Assembly (NCBI GenBank): GCA_037143795.1
Contig: JBAWXZ010000003.1
Coordinates: 223,486 to 287,485, forward strand
Direction of reading: 5' to 3'
Source: Firm-13 sp037143795
Lineage (GTDB): Bacteria; Bacillota; Clostridia; Saccharofermentanales; Saccharofermentanaceae
DNA length: 64,000 nt
In this document: piece by piece, positions 43,792 through 52,706 of the stretch
Numbering within the stretch: position 1 is the first letter of the stretch
Layout of the letters: every line of letters begins with the position of its first letter
Notes under the pieces: model-generated
What the model saw: the letters and a program-made list of their open reading frames with translations, nothing else
Databases searched by the model: none
Told to the model about the DNA's origin: nothing
Made by a program: the position numbers and the translations under genes

Positions 43792-44775
43792 ATGGATTAT
43801 TTGGCAAATTCTGACCGCTATAACAAGATGGTCTACAGACGCTGCGGCAATAGCGGATTGAAACTACCGGCGATTTCGCTCGGGATGTGGCGCAATTTTG
43901 GCGATGTAAGCTCCTTGACGAACGGCCGTGAAATGATACTTGGTGCATTTGACCTGGGAATAACGCATTTTGATCTGGCAAACAATTATGGCCCGTGTGC
44001 GGGATCGGCTGAGGAAACCTTCGGAAAAGTACTTTCCGAAGAGCTCAGATCCTATCGCGATGAATTGGTGATTTCTACAAAAGCCGGCTATTATCTGAGG
44101 CCGGGCCCTTACGGCGACTGGGGTTCCAAAAAATATATCCTGTCGTCCCTGGATCACAGCCTTAAAAGCATGAACCTGGATTACGTCGATGTTTTCTACC
44201 ATCATCGTCCGGATCCGGATACTCCGATGGAAGAGACAGCGGAAGCGCTCACCCAGGCGGTTCGCCAAGGTAAGGCGCTCTATGTCGGGATTTCCAACTA
44301 TTCCCCGGAACAGACAGCCCGTATGACTGATATTCTAAACGGCATGGGAGTCCATCTGCTGATTCATCAGCTTTCACACAGTATGCTGGGACGTCAGAAT
44401 GAACCGGTTTATGATGTTCTTGAACAAAAAGGGGTCGGATCGATTGCCTTTTCACCTCTTGCGCAGGGGATTCTCTCAAACAGATACCTGCATGGCATCC
44501 CGGAAGAACCGCGTGCAAAATCCAGGCAGGGACTTTGCTCAGAGTCGTGTATTACTCCTGAAATGATGGCAAAAGTAGAAGCACTGCACGATCTGGCGCA
44601 GGAACGCGGCCAGGGGCTGTCGCAGATGGCGCTGGCTTGGGTATTACAGCGCGCTACATCCGTCATCATTGGTGCGAGCCGTCTGTCCCAGATCAGGGAA
44701 AACTGTCAGTCGACAGAGAATCTCGAATTTTCCAAAGAGGAAAACGACAAAATTGACGCAATACTGAATAGCTGA
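43792..44775 (+). CDS. Aldo/keto reductase, YghZ-like (copy 2)
   Basis: 327 residues, closely similar to the copy upstream along its whole length (for example LPAISLGMWRNFGD, FDLGITHFDLANNYG, HQLSHSMLGRQNEPVYDVLEQ). The catalytic Asp, Tyr, Lys and His are all kept. Differences gather in the middle and near the C-terminus. AAAGGA precedes ATG 43792. The pair is a tandem duplication probably read from one message. Confidence 0.9.
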   Translation: MDYLANSDRYNKMVYRRCGNSGLKLPAISLGMWRNFGDVSSLTNGREMILGAFDLGITHFDLANNYGPCAGSAEETFGKVLSEELRSYRDELVISTKAGYYLRPGPYGDWGSKKYILSSLDHSLKSMNLDYVDVFYHHRPDPDTPMEETAEALTQAVRQGKALYVGISNYSPEQTARMTDILNGMGVHLLIHQLSHSMLGRQNEPVYDVLEQKGVGSIAFSPLAQGILSNRYLHGIPEEPRAKSRQGLCSESCITPEMMAKVEALHDLAQERGQGLSQMALAWVLQRATSVIIGASRLSQIRENCQSTENLEFSKEENDKIDAILNS

Positions 44776-44845
44776 TGTGCTGTTCGTGGAAGTCCGGCGG
44801 GCAGCTGTACAAAAGGATGAACAAATATATAAGGATGGAATTGTA

Positions 44846-45679
44846 ATGACGGACTACAAACTCATAGCACTTGATTTAGACGGAACAGCATTGAAAGATG
44901 GCGGATGGCTGTCGGATGTGACGCGAAATGCCATTAGCAGAGCCATATCAGCGGGGTTTCTTGTTGTTCCGACTACTGGACGGACACTGGCAGAGATTCC
45001 GGACGAAATTCTGGCGATTCCGGGTATCCGGTTTGCTATTATTTCAAATGGTGCAAGCATTATGGATCTGGAAAATGATGAGGAAATTTATTCTGATCTC
45101 ATTTCCCTTGATTCAGCAAAAATACTCTTTGATTTGCTATTTGAACAAAACATCGCTTTTCAGGCATACAGTGAAGGCGTTTCGTTTTGTGATGAGCGGT
45201 TTATGGCAGAAGTTGTAGGCTATTTTGGCGGGCGGGACAAGAATTATTACTGGCTGGCCGAGAGAATACGCTTTGTTAAGAACCTGCCGGCATATTTTGA
45301 AAAAGCTAAACGGCATGTTGAAAAAATCACAGTGAACCGGTTAATAGGCGAAGACCGCATCATGATTGAGCAGGCCCTTGCTGAAATTTCCACCGTAGTA
45401 ACAACTTCGTCCGACCCGCGGAACATGGAGATCAATTCCGCAACAGCCAATAAAGGTTCAGCCCTTCTTGAGCTCAGCCGCGGACTGGGCATTCTGCCCG
45501 AACACATCATGGCTATCGGCGATGGTAATAATGATATAGAAATGCTTTCTGTAGCCGGTTTTTCTGTTGCCATGGGAAATGCTGAACAGGGCGCCAAACA
45601 AGCCGCTTCCTATGTCACTGTTTCCAATAACGACGACGGGGTTATGGTAGCATTCCGCAAATTTCTTGGAATAGGGTGA
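44846..45679 (+). CDS. Cof-type HAD phosphatase
   Basis: 277 residues. HAD motif I is ALDLDGTAL (about 7-15), motif II VPTTGRT, motif III the Lys in VTVNR/ANKGSALLELSRGLG region, and motif IV AIGDGNNDIEML. The C2 cap of the Cof class lies between. Such enzymes dephosphorylate sugar phosphates or cofactors such as pyridoxal phosphate or FMN. ATG 44846 gives the usual N-terminus. It follows the two reductases and may act on a related sugar phosphate. Confidence 0.88.
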   Translation: MTDYKLIALDLDGTALKDGGWLSDVTRNAISRAISAGFLVVPTTGRTLAEIPDEILAIPGIRFAIISNGASIMDLENDEEIYSDLISLDSAKILFDLLFEQNIAFQAYSEGVSFCDERFMAEVVGYFGGRDKNYYWLAERIRFVKNLPAYFEKAKRHVEKITVNRLIGEDRIMIEQALAEISTVVTTSSDPRNMEINSATANKGSALLELSRGLGILPEHIMAIGDGNNDIEMLSVAGFSVAMGNAEQGAKQAASYVTVSNNDDGVMVAFRKFLGIG

Positions 45680-45681
45680 GT

Positions 45682-45796
45682 GGTGAGCGGACATATTACT
45701 TTCGCTCCCCCTGTCCTCGGCCTTCGGCCTGCGTAAGGTCGCTCAAGTTACTGGCTCGTTTGCTGCGAAGCGCCCGTCGGGCGCTAAGGAAATCAA
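45682..45796 (-). repeat. Palindromic repeat element, inverted copy
   Basis: Read on the minus strand this is a diverged copy of the element found around the serpin genes: CTTAGCGCCC-GGGCGC, CTTGAGCGACCTTACGCAGGCC, then GGGGAGCGAAAGTAA and a GTGAGCGG end. It begins directly after the HAD stop codon. Confidence 0.8.
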
Positions 45797-45820
45797 TATC
45801 TGAGAGGATTCATGAAACGG

Positions 45821-45852
45821 AAAAGCCCCGCTCAAATTGAAACGGGACTTTC
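45821..45852 (+). terminator. Probable terminator of the HAD gene unit
   Basis: AAAG-C-CCCG faces CGGG-A-CTTT around a 12-base loop; a short T-containing tail follows. Confidence 0.5.
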
Positions 45853-45933
45853 TGGAAATTATATGTGGAAATGTCATTAGATCTAAAGTGAAAAGAATTT
45901 GTTGCATGATCGTTTGACCGCTGTGAAGCGCGG

Positions 45934-46128
45934 TGATTTATTCCTTGGCGCCCAACGGGCGATTTGCAGTAAGTTGACCTGTTACTTGAGCGACCTTACG
46001 CAGGCCGCAGTGAGAAACATTTCCTTAGCGCCCAGCGGGCGCTTTGCAGTGAACGGACCTGTTACTCGAGCGACCTTACGCAGGCCGCAGGCCGAGGACA
46101 TGGGAGCGAAAGTAACAGGTCCGTTCAC
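45934..46128 (+). repeat. Palindromic repeat element, two forward copies
   Basis: A partial copy (45934-46010) and a full copy (46016-46128). The full copy contains GTGAACGGACCTGTTACT and its inverse AAGTAACAGGTCCGTTCAC, a near 19-bp dyad around a GC-rich centre, so it can fold into a hairpin of about 90 bases. On the minus strand it forms the 3' end of serpin 1. Long frames across it are artefacts of repeated sequence. Confidence 0.85.
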
Positions 46129-47432
46129 AGCTGTCCGACCACCCCAAGGAACAGTATCGTATTGTCGGTCTCGTCATAGATCGCGAAGAGGAACGGACGG
46201 TCGGCTGTGAAGATCTTTTCACCGTCATCCAGTGATGCCGACGCCGCGGTCATGATGGGTTCGGATACAGCCGCCGCTTCGGCGCCTTTTTCATCGACGC
46301 GGATATAGCACTTATGGAGAATATCTGAAATGCAGATTTGATTATATGATCCGGTCATGCCTTTGAAATCAGCCTTGCCCGGTGTCGAATCGAAGGCGAG
46401 ATTCATCCCGAGGGCCTGCATTGTCTTCAGCATGGATGTATCAAAGGTGAATTCGAATTTAGGCAGGGCGAGCTTGACTTTTGTCCCTGCGAGTTCCGCG
46501 GCGGCAGAGGCAAAACCGGTGGCAGCGAGGCCGTTCATTACTGCAGTGACATCCTTCCCATCGGCGGGAAGGATAAAGGCCATTGAGTAAGGACTGTCGG
46601 ATTTCTCCGTGGAACCTGTAAAGGGGAGGGAAATCATCTGATAGGAAGGTGTCCCGGAATAGAGCATTTCACGTTTGTCGTGCATAAATGGAACAGTGGC
46701 ATCTTTTTGGGATCCGTGAAAGACCTGGTCATAATTTTCTCCGGCTGTAAAAGGAATCTCCCAGTCTCCGAGAAAATAGAGGGCGTTAACCAGGACGAGT
46801 GTTGTTTGCATATCCAGAGGCTCAGGATTCATATTTTGAATTTTGCCGTTTGTTTTGTCACTGGCCCATTTGTTGATGGAATCTGTTGCGCCGGCGGCAT
46901 CATTATGGAAATCAACAAGAAAAGCATCGGTCATGAAGTTGTCTGTGCAGGATTTGATAAATGCATCGCTGAAGGAATCGTCCTTATGCATCCAGATGGA
47001 ATTGGAAGCTGTCATTCCGTTGGTGTTCGCGCGCCACATGAGTTGCTTGCACGAAGCAAGGATATCCTCATCGGAAAGAGCGGACATCGATAGTGCTGTC
47101 TTCATCTCATCTGCGGTTGCGCCCCCGGCACCTGTACGGGTCATAAGTATGGCAAGTTCCAGGCTTGCCGGCGAGAGAGCCAGATTTTCACCTTTATATA
47201 GCAGGGAGGCGGCGGTCCAGCCATAGTGGTTTATTCCGGTGACAAATGCATCAGGGAATGCCGATATTTTCTGCGCAGTGAGCGTCGCTTTATAGGAAGC
47301 GGTTGCTTTGATAACACCGCCGTTTGTGACTTCTGTGGTTTTTCCGCCGTCTTTTACCGTGCAGGCTGCTGTGGTCAGAAGCAGCGCGGTCATAAGTACA
47401 AAGGCAACAATTCTGGAAAAATGTTTTATCAT
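46125..47432 (-). CDS. Serpin lipoprotein 1
   Basis: 435 residues. The signal peptide ends LTTAAC, giving a probable lipid anchor, followed by a short linker and a complete serpin fold. The hinge of the reactive loop reads DEKGAEAAAVSE, small residues as in inhibitory serpins, and the C-terminus ends FTADRPFLFAIYDETDN and FLGVVGQL. In the standard register the cleaved bond is Ala-Ser (loop VSEPIMTAASASLDD), suggesting elastase- or subtilisin-like targets. GGGAGG precedes ATG 47432. A sister gene with a different loop follows upstream. Confidence 0.92.
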   Translation of the reverse strand: MIKHFSRIVAFVLMTALLLTTAACTVKDGGKTTEVTNGGVIKATASYKATLTAQKISAFPDAFVTGINHYGWTAASLLYKGENLALSPASLELAILMTRTGAGGATADEMKTALSMSALSDEDILASCKQLMWRANTNGMTASNSIWMHKDDSFSDAFIKSCTDNFMTDAFLVDFHNDAAGATDSINKWASDKTNGKIQNMNPEPLDMQTTLVLVNALYFLGDWEIPFTAGENYDQVFHGSQKDATVPFMHDKREMLYSGTPSYQMISLPFTGSTEKSDSPYSMAFILPADGKDVTAVMNGLAATGFASAAAELAGTKVKLALPKFEFTFDTSMLKTMQALGMNLAFDSTPGKADFKGMTGSYNQICISDILHKCYIRVDEKGAEAAAVSEPIMTAASASLDDGEKIFTADRPFLFAIYDETDNTILFLGVVGQL

Positions 47433-47499
47433 AATAATGACCTCCCTTTCAGTACATAGGTTCTTAGCATCACAAGGCTCCATACTGTGAGTAAACCAG

Positions 47500-47815
47500 T
47501 TCCATAGCGCCCAGCGGGCGCTTTGCAGTGGACGGACCTGTTACTTGAGCGACCTTACGCAGGCCGCAGGCCGAGGACATTGATTTCCATAGCTCCCAGC
47601 GGGCGCTTTGCAGTGAACGGACCTGTTACTCGAGCGACCTTACGCAGGCCGCAGGCCGAGGACATTGATTTCCTTAGCGCCCAGCGGGCGCTTTGCAGTG
47701 AACGGACCTGTTACTTGAGCGACCTTACGCAGGCCGAAGGCCGAGGACATGGGAGCGAAAGTAACAGGTCCGTTCACCCGAGGACATGGGAGCGAAAGTA
47801 ACAGGTCCGTTCACA
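47500..47815 (+). repeat. Three tandem 85-bp repeats plus a duplicated tail
   Basis: AGCGCCCAGCGGGCG or its variant starts at 47506, 47591 and 47676, an exact 85-base period. The third unit carries the full palindrome ending GTAACAGGTCCGTTCAC at 47777, and the last 37 bases are repeated once more to 47814. The array separates the two serpin genes and supplies the 3' hairpin of serpin 2. Confidence 0.92.
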
Positions 47816-49112
47816 GCTGTCCGACCACCCCAAGGAACAGTACCGTATTGTCGGTCTCGTCATAGATGGCGAAGAGGAACGGACGGTCGGCTGTGAAGTT
47901 CTTCAGGTTTTCTTCGACCGGCATTGCGGTCTCTTTCATTATGACTTCTGTGACAGCTGCCGCTTCGGCGCCTTTTTCGTCAACACGGATGTAACATTTG
48001 TGAAGGATATCGGAGATGTAGAGGTCGTTTGCAGCTCCCGTCATCCCGTCGAACTGTGCTTTTTCAGGATCGAATGCGAGATTCATTCCAAGGGACTGCA
48101 TTGTCTTGAGCATCGATGCATCAAAGGTGAATTCGTATTTGGGCAGGGCCAGCTGAACTTTATTGTCTGCAAGTCCTGCAGCGGCGGATGCGAAGCCATT
48201 GGCGGCAAGATCTTTCATTACAGCGTTGATGTCCTGTCCTTCGGATGGGAGGATGAATGCCATGGAGTATGGACTGTCGGTCGAATCAGCAGCGCCCTTG
48301 AATGGAAGCGAGATCATCTGATAGGAGGGCGTCCCGGCATAGAGCATGTTACGGGTATCATGCATGAATTTCACGGAAGCGTCTTCTTTGGTGCCATGGA
48401 AAACTTGTTCATAACTGTTTTCAGCCGTGAAAGGAATCTCCCAGTCACCGAGGAAATACAGGGCATTAATCAGTACAAGCCTTGTGTCGGACGACAGGGG
48501 ATCGGGATTCATTTTGGGGATTTTGCCGTGTGTTTTGTCGCTGGCCCAATTGTTGATCGAGTCCGTTGCACCTGCTGCATCCTTCAGGAAGTCGACGGCA
48601 AATGCGTCGGTCATGAAGTTGTCCGTGCAGGATTTGATAAATGCATCGCTGAATGAATAGTCTTTCTGCATCCAGATTGAGTTGGAAGCAGTCATACCGT
48701 TAATGTTCGCACGCCACATGAGCTGCCTGCAGGAGGAGAGAATATCTTCATCGGAGAGTGCAGACATCGAAAGTGCTGTTTTCATCTCATCTGCGGTTGC
48801 GCCCGCGGCACCCGTTCTTGTCATAAGAATGGCGAGTTCAAGGCTTGCCGGCGAAAGGGCCAGATTCTGTCCGTTGTAAAGACCGGAGGCGACAGTCCAG
48901 CCGTATTGGTTCATACCGGAGACAAATGCGTCCGGGAAGGCTGCTATTTTCTGTGCAGTCAGTGTCGCTTTATATGAGGCAGACGTTTTGATGACATTAC
49001 CGTTTGTGGCATCAGTGGTATTTCCGCCGTCTTTTACCTTGCAGGATGCTGTGGTCAGAAGCAGCGCGGTCATAAGTACACAGGCAATAATTCCGGAAAA
49101 ATGTTTCATCAT
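47811..49112 (-). CDS. Serpin lipoprotein 2
   Basis: 433 residues, close kin of serpin 1 across signal peptide (LTTASC), fold and C-terminus. The hinge DEKGAEAAAVTE is kept, but the reactive loop then reads VIMKETAMPVEENLK, unlike serpin 1; the standard register puts Thr-Ala at the cleaved bond. Both should hang outside the membrane and trap serine or cysteine proteases, self or foreign. The leader and ribosome site before ATG 49112 also match serpin 1, so promoter and gene were duplicated together. Confidence 0.92.
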   Translation of the reverse strand: MMKHFSGIIACVLMTALLLTTASCKVKDGGNTTDATNGNVIKTSASYKATLTAQKIAAFPDAFVSGMNQYGWTVASGLYNGQNLALSPASLELAILMTRTGAAGATADEMKTALSMSALSDEDILSSCRQLMWRANINGMTASNSIWMQKDYSFSDAFIKSCTDNFMTDAFAVDFLKDAAGATDSINNWASDKTHGKIPKMNPDPLSSDTRLVLINALYFLGDWEIPFTAENSYEQVFHGTKEDASVKFMHDTRNMLYAGTPSYQMISLPFKGAADSTDSPYSMAFILPSEGQDINAVMKDLAANGFASAAAGLADNKVQLALPKYEFTFDASMLKTMQSLGMNLAFDPEKAQFDGMTGAANDLYISDILHKCYIRVDEKGAEAAAVTEVIMKETAMPVEENLKNFTADRPFLFAIYDETDNTVLFLGVVGQL

Positions 49113-49341
49113 AATAATGACCTCCCTTTCAGTACATATTATATTTAATCTTTGTGATATTGTTATGAACATAAAGTTGGGGCATATGGTTCCTGACGCG
49201 TTGCGCTTTTTCGGGCAGCCTTGTACACTGTTGAAAGAAGACACGCCAGGGTTCAACAAATCACTGACCTTCTAAAAGTAAGACGATTCAAAAGCGCTGA
49301 TTGTTGCAGAAAATGGAAATAAATATTTGAGGAGGATCAAA

Positions 49342-49986
49342 ATGGACGTTAATTCAGAATATGTCTGGCGAAGGAAACTTGAGAAGCTTGCCGGTAAACT
49401 CCAGCAGAATATGATGGATGCATTTATTGTCGATTCAAAAGAAGAGATCCTTTTTCTTCTTGACTCTATGATGAAGCCGGAAAGTTCAGTTTCCTCGGGG
49501 GGATCCATGACACTTTCGGAAACCGGTGTCCTTGATTATCTTAAGAGCGGCAGATTTAATTACTTTGACCGGAACTATCCGGAAGGTAAGACTGCTGAAG
49601 AAGCAACCGAGGCTTACCGCGGCGCTTTTTCGGCTGACTATTATTTTACATCCACCAATGCCGTCACTGCAGACGGATGGTTATACAATATCGACGGCCG
49701 CGGCAACCGCGTGGCTGCGATGATTTACGGACCGGCGAATGTCATCGTCATATGCGGAAGAAATAAGTGGACTGCCGATCTGGACGCTGCGATTGAACGC
49801 TGCCGCGAATTTTCAGCACCGTCCAATTGTGTCCGCCTGAACAAAAAAACACCCTGCACCGTTTCGGGAAGCTGTGAGGACTGTAAAAGTTCGGACCGCA
49901 TCTGCAATGAGTACACATTAATTAAACGAAATCTTCCTAAAGGCCGGATTAAAGTGATCCTTCTCAATTTTGAAGCCGGTTATTAA
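49342..49986 (+). CDS. LUD domain protein
   Basis: 214 residues of the LUD (lactate utilisation, DUF162) family: SSVSSGGSMTLSETGVLDYL, DYYFTSTNAVTADGWLYNIDGRGNRVAAMIYGP and VIVICGRNKW. A Cys cluster near the end (CTVSGSCEDCKSSDRIC) is typical of the stand-alone clostridial form. GGAGGA precedes ATG 49342. No LutA or LutB partner is nearby, so the function stays open. Confidence 0.85.
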   Translation: MDVNSEYVWRRKLEKLAGKLQQNMMDAFIVDSKEEILFLLDSMMKPESSVSSGGSMTLSETGVLDYLKSGRFNYFDRNYPEGKTAEEATEAYRGAFSADYYFTSTNAVTADGWLYNIDGRGNRVAAMIYGPANVIVICGRNKWTADLDAAIERCREFSAPSNCVRLNKKTPCTVSGSCEDCKSSDRICNEYTLIKRNLPKGRIKVILLNFEAGY

Positions 49987-50053
49987 TGGTTAATCCTGAC
50001 GGATAACAGCATCAGTCATATATTTTATGAATAAGCAGGAGGTATTTTTTGAT

Positions 50054-50770
50054 ATGAAAAAAGATAATGTTATTATTACCGCACTGTCGGTCGGCATTGT
50101 GGTGGTGGTTGCTGTGACGGCTTTTTTTCTGTTCCAGGGCAGCAAAAAAGTTACGGATACAACAGATTCTACAACAGCAGCAACAGCAGCGGCAACAACT
50201 GCTTCAACAGAGCCTGCCGCATCGGAGTCCGCTGTGCCGGCAACACAGACAACAGCGACGACTGCCGCAGAGACTCTAAAGCCTACAAAGACGCCGAAGG
50301 AAACGAAGAATGATAATACGGCGACACCCTCACCTTCACCGGAGACGGGCATCGCAGATGGAACTTATACTGCATATGTCACGGAAGCATCAACAAATGC
50401 CCCCGATAAGAAATCACAGGGAACGATTTCGGTACAGCTGGCGAATATATACATGGGTGCAGAAGCAATAGCCCAGGCGAAAGCAGACGGAAATGCTGAT
50501 TTAATCGAGATCGATGAAAACGGCGTCGAATACATACCAAATGATTATTATATCAGTGATGCCAATAAAGAAATTGTCGTTCTTCCTGTCCAAAAGGACT
50601 GCAGTATACGGGTTATCCCGCATGACGGACCGGATCTGACATCAGAGGATTATTGTGTTGACGGAACACTGCAGAACCTGGCGGATGATGCGGCGGAATA
50701 TCAGAGGTTTGCAACAATTACTGTGAAAGACGGACAGGTAAACTACGTAGGGGAATTCTATCTCCCGTAA
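50054..50770 (+). CDS. Membrane-anchored extracellular protein of unknown function
   Basis: 238 residues. An N-terminal membrane helix (about 8-28) is followed by a Thr/Ala/Ser/Pro linker of about 75 residues and a soluble domain (GIADGTYTAYVTEAS, QGTISVQLANIYMGAEAIAQAKADG, then DDAAEYQRFATITVKDGQVNY). GGAGG lies before ATG 50054. No family was recognised. It precedes the ABC exporter by about 50 bases and could be in its unit. Confidence 0.6.
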   Translation: MKKDNVIITALSVGIVVVVAVTAFFLFQGSKKVTDTTDSTTAATAAATTASTEPAASESAVPATQTTATTAAETLKPTKTPKETKNDNTATPSPSPETGIADGTYTAYVTEASTNAPDKKSQGTISVQLANIYMGAEAIAQAKADGNADLIEIDENGVEYIPNDYYISDANKEIVVLPVQKDCSIRVIPHDGPDLTSEDYCVDGTLQNLADDAAEYQRFATITVKDGQVNYVGEFYLP

Positions 50771-50818
50771 GTATACGGACCTGTTTGGTGTTACAGGCTG
50801 TCAGAGTGGGGGTTCCTC

Positions 50819-51877
50819 ATGGGATCGGTTATTGAGCTGGATGATGTTTCGAAAATCTTCCGCGTGCTGAACCGGCATGCAGGTCTCAGGGGAACTTTTT
50901 CAGACCTTTTTTCCAGGGACTATAAAAGTATTATTGCGGTTGACCATATTTCGATGACGATTGAAGAAGGCGAAATGGTTGGCTATCTGGGACCAAACGG
51001 CGCAGGAAAATCCACTACAATCAAAATGATGACGGGTATTCTGGAACCTACAGGGGGCAGGATTCTTGTCAACGGACGCGTGCCGTACGAAAACCGCTCA
51101 CTCAATGCACAGAACATCGGTGTTGTATTTGGACAGCGGACACAGCTCTGGTGGTCGCTTCCCGTTATTGAATCTTTCCGGATCCTCAAGGAAATGTATT
51201 GTATTCCGGATAGCGTCTACAAAAACAATATGGAGATGTTTGATGAGCTTGTCGGTGTGAGTGAACTGTATAATAAGCCGGTCCGTCAGATGTCGCTGGG
51301 GCAGAGGACACTGTGTGATATTCTCGCTTCTTTTTTGCATGATCCCCGTGTGGTCTTTCTTGATGAGCCGACCATTGGCCTTGACGTATCCATGAAATCC
51401 AAAATCCGGGACCTGATTACGTTTCTCAACCGTGAAAAACATACGACGGTTGTGCTGACAACGCATGACATGGGTGACGTGGAGGCGCTTTGCCGGCGTA
51501 TTATGATTGTCGATCACGGTAAACTTATATATGACGATACCATACAGCAGCTTAAGCAGTTTTTTGGCGCATACCGTACGCTGAAAATTCTGCCTGCAGA
51601 CGGCGGCGCCCTTTCTGCAGAACGGATTGATAAATACAATAAAGATCTTTTGGTTTCCTGTCCTGACTCCCGGAACGTTGTATTCGGAACGGATGAGGAG
51701 TGGCTGACTATTCTGGTGCCGGAGGATGAGATTACACTGATGTCTGTGCTCGGCGGTATGCAGTCGCTCCTGTCGATCAGAGACATGAGGATCGAAGAAA
51801 TATCGACAGAGTCGGTTATCCGCAAGATTTACGAGGGCACCGGTGGGCAGCCGAGGGAGGCTTCCGATGGAAATTAG
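50819..51877 (+). CDS. ABC exporter ATPase (PF06182-linked type)
   Basis: 352 residues, longer than usual because of a C-terminal domain of about 100 residues. Walker A GPNGAGKST (about 60-68), the family-specific VFGQRTQLWWSLP, the signature MSLGQRTLCD and Walker B VVFLDEPTIGLD are all present. The ATPase drives the two following permeases. Related systems export viologens or other compounds; the substrate here is unknown. Its stop overlaps the next ATG. Confidence 0.88.
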   Translation: MGSVIELDDVSKIFRVLNRHAGLRGTFSDLFSRDYKSIIAVDHISMTIEEGEMVGYLGPNGAGKSTTIKMMTGILEPTGGRILVNGRVPYENRSLNAQNIGVVFGQRTQLWWSLPVIESFRILKEMYCIPDSVYKNNMEMFDELVGVSELYNKPVRQMSLGQRTLCDILASFLHDPRVVFLDEPTIGLDVSMKSKIRDLITFLNREKHTTVVLTTHDMGDVEALCRRIMIVDHGKLIYDDTIQQLKQFFGAYRTLKILPADGGALSAERIDKYNKDLLVSCPDSRNVVFGTDEEWLTILVPEDEITLMSVLGGMQSLLSIRDMRIEEISTESVIRKIYEGTGGQPREASDGN

Positions 51878-52691
51878 TACTCGAAGACTCCCTATGCGCA
51901 GGTATTTTTCGTTAACCAGGGCAGGTATCCTGGAAACATTCACATTCCGGTCGAGCCTTTTCCTGAACCTGCTGGGGAATTTGGTGTATATGATTGTCAT
52001 GTTCTTTTTGTGGCGTGCGATTTATGCATCGAGCCCTCAGACTACAGTTAACGGTCTGACACTCCGTGAGACGCTGGTGTATCTTACAATGGCGGGGGCT
52101 ATTTTCTCGACACTTGATGTCTATCTTGTCTGGAAAATGGGCAGGGACATTCAGTCGGGACAAATTTCACTTTACTTCACCAAGCCGATGGATTTTTTCC
52201 TGCGCGAGTTTTTCTATGTCAGCGGTAATGTTGTGGTGCAGCTTTTCCTGACACTTCTCCCGACATTCTTTATTGTCTGCATGTTTACCGGCTGGACCAT
52301 TCCGCTCGGATGGAATCTCCTTGTGTTTGTCCCGGCGCTTTTTCTGTCGCTTCTGCTGAACTTCAGCATAGATTTTATAGTCGGCACTTTATGCCTTTAT
52401 ACACAGTCCTTCTGGGGCATCAACATGGTGAAGGAAGTCATCATTCTTCTTCTCTCCGGGGCGACGGTTCCCCTGGCGTTCTTTCCGGGCACATTCCGTA
52501 CGGTCGCTTCTTTCCTTCCGTTTCAGGCGATGTACAATTTGCCGCTGCAAATCCTGATTTCACATACATACACATGGGCGGATTATGGCCGTGCCCTGGG
52601 GGTACAGCTTTTCTGGGTAGTGGTGCTGGTGACTTTGGGACGGCTGTTTTTTCGACACGCTTCAAAAATCATAACCGTTAACGGCGGATGA
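51867..52691 (+). CDS. ABC-2 family permease, first subunit
   Basis: 274 residues with six membrane helices and the PF06182-type N-terminus (RYFSLTRAGILETFTFRSSLFLNLLGNLVYMIV). The ATG lies inside the last codons of the ATPase gene, with GGGAGG upstream. It should form a heterodimer with the next permease. Confidence 0.82.
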   Translation: MEISTRRLPMRRYFSLTRAGILETFTFRSSLFLNLLGNLVYMIVMFFLWRAIYASSPQTTVNGLTLRETLVYLTMAGAIFSTLDVYLVWKMGRDIQSGQISLYFTKPMDFFLREFFYVSGNVVVQLFLTLLPTFFIVCMFTGWTIPLGWNLLVFVPALFLSLLLNFSIDFIVGTLCLYTQSFWGINMVKEVIILLLSGATVPLAFFPGTFRTVASFLPFQAMYNLPLQILISHTYTWADYGRALGVQLFWVVVLVTLGRLFFRHASKIITVNGG

Positions 52692-52706
52692 AAGGGGGCT
52701 TTGCAT

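Noticed and set aside
45899..46210. Plus-strand frame over the repeats
   Set aside because: It is translation of repeated palindromic sequence opposite a serpin gene.
47523..47801. 92-codon frame with repeated NGPVTRATLRRPQAED-like segments
   Set aside because: It follows the 85-bp repeats (85 is not a multiple of 3) and has no ribosome site.
45682..47815. CRISPR array
   Set aside because: The repeats are contiguous 85-bp units with no unique spacers, and there are no cas genes.
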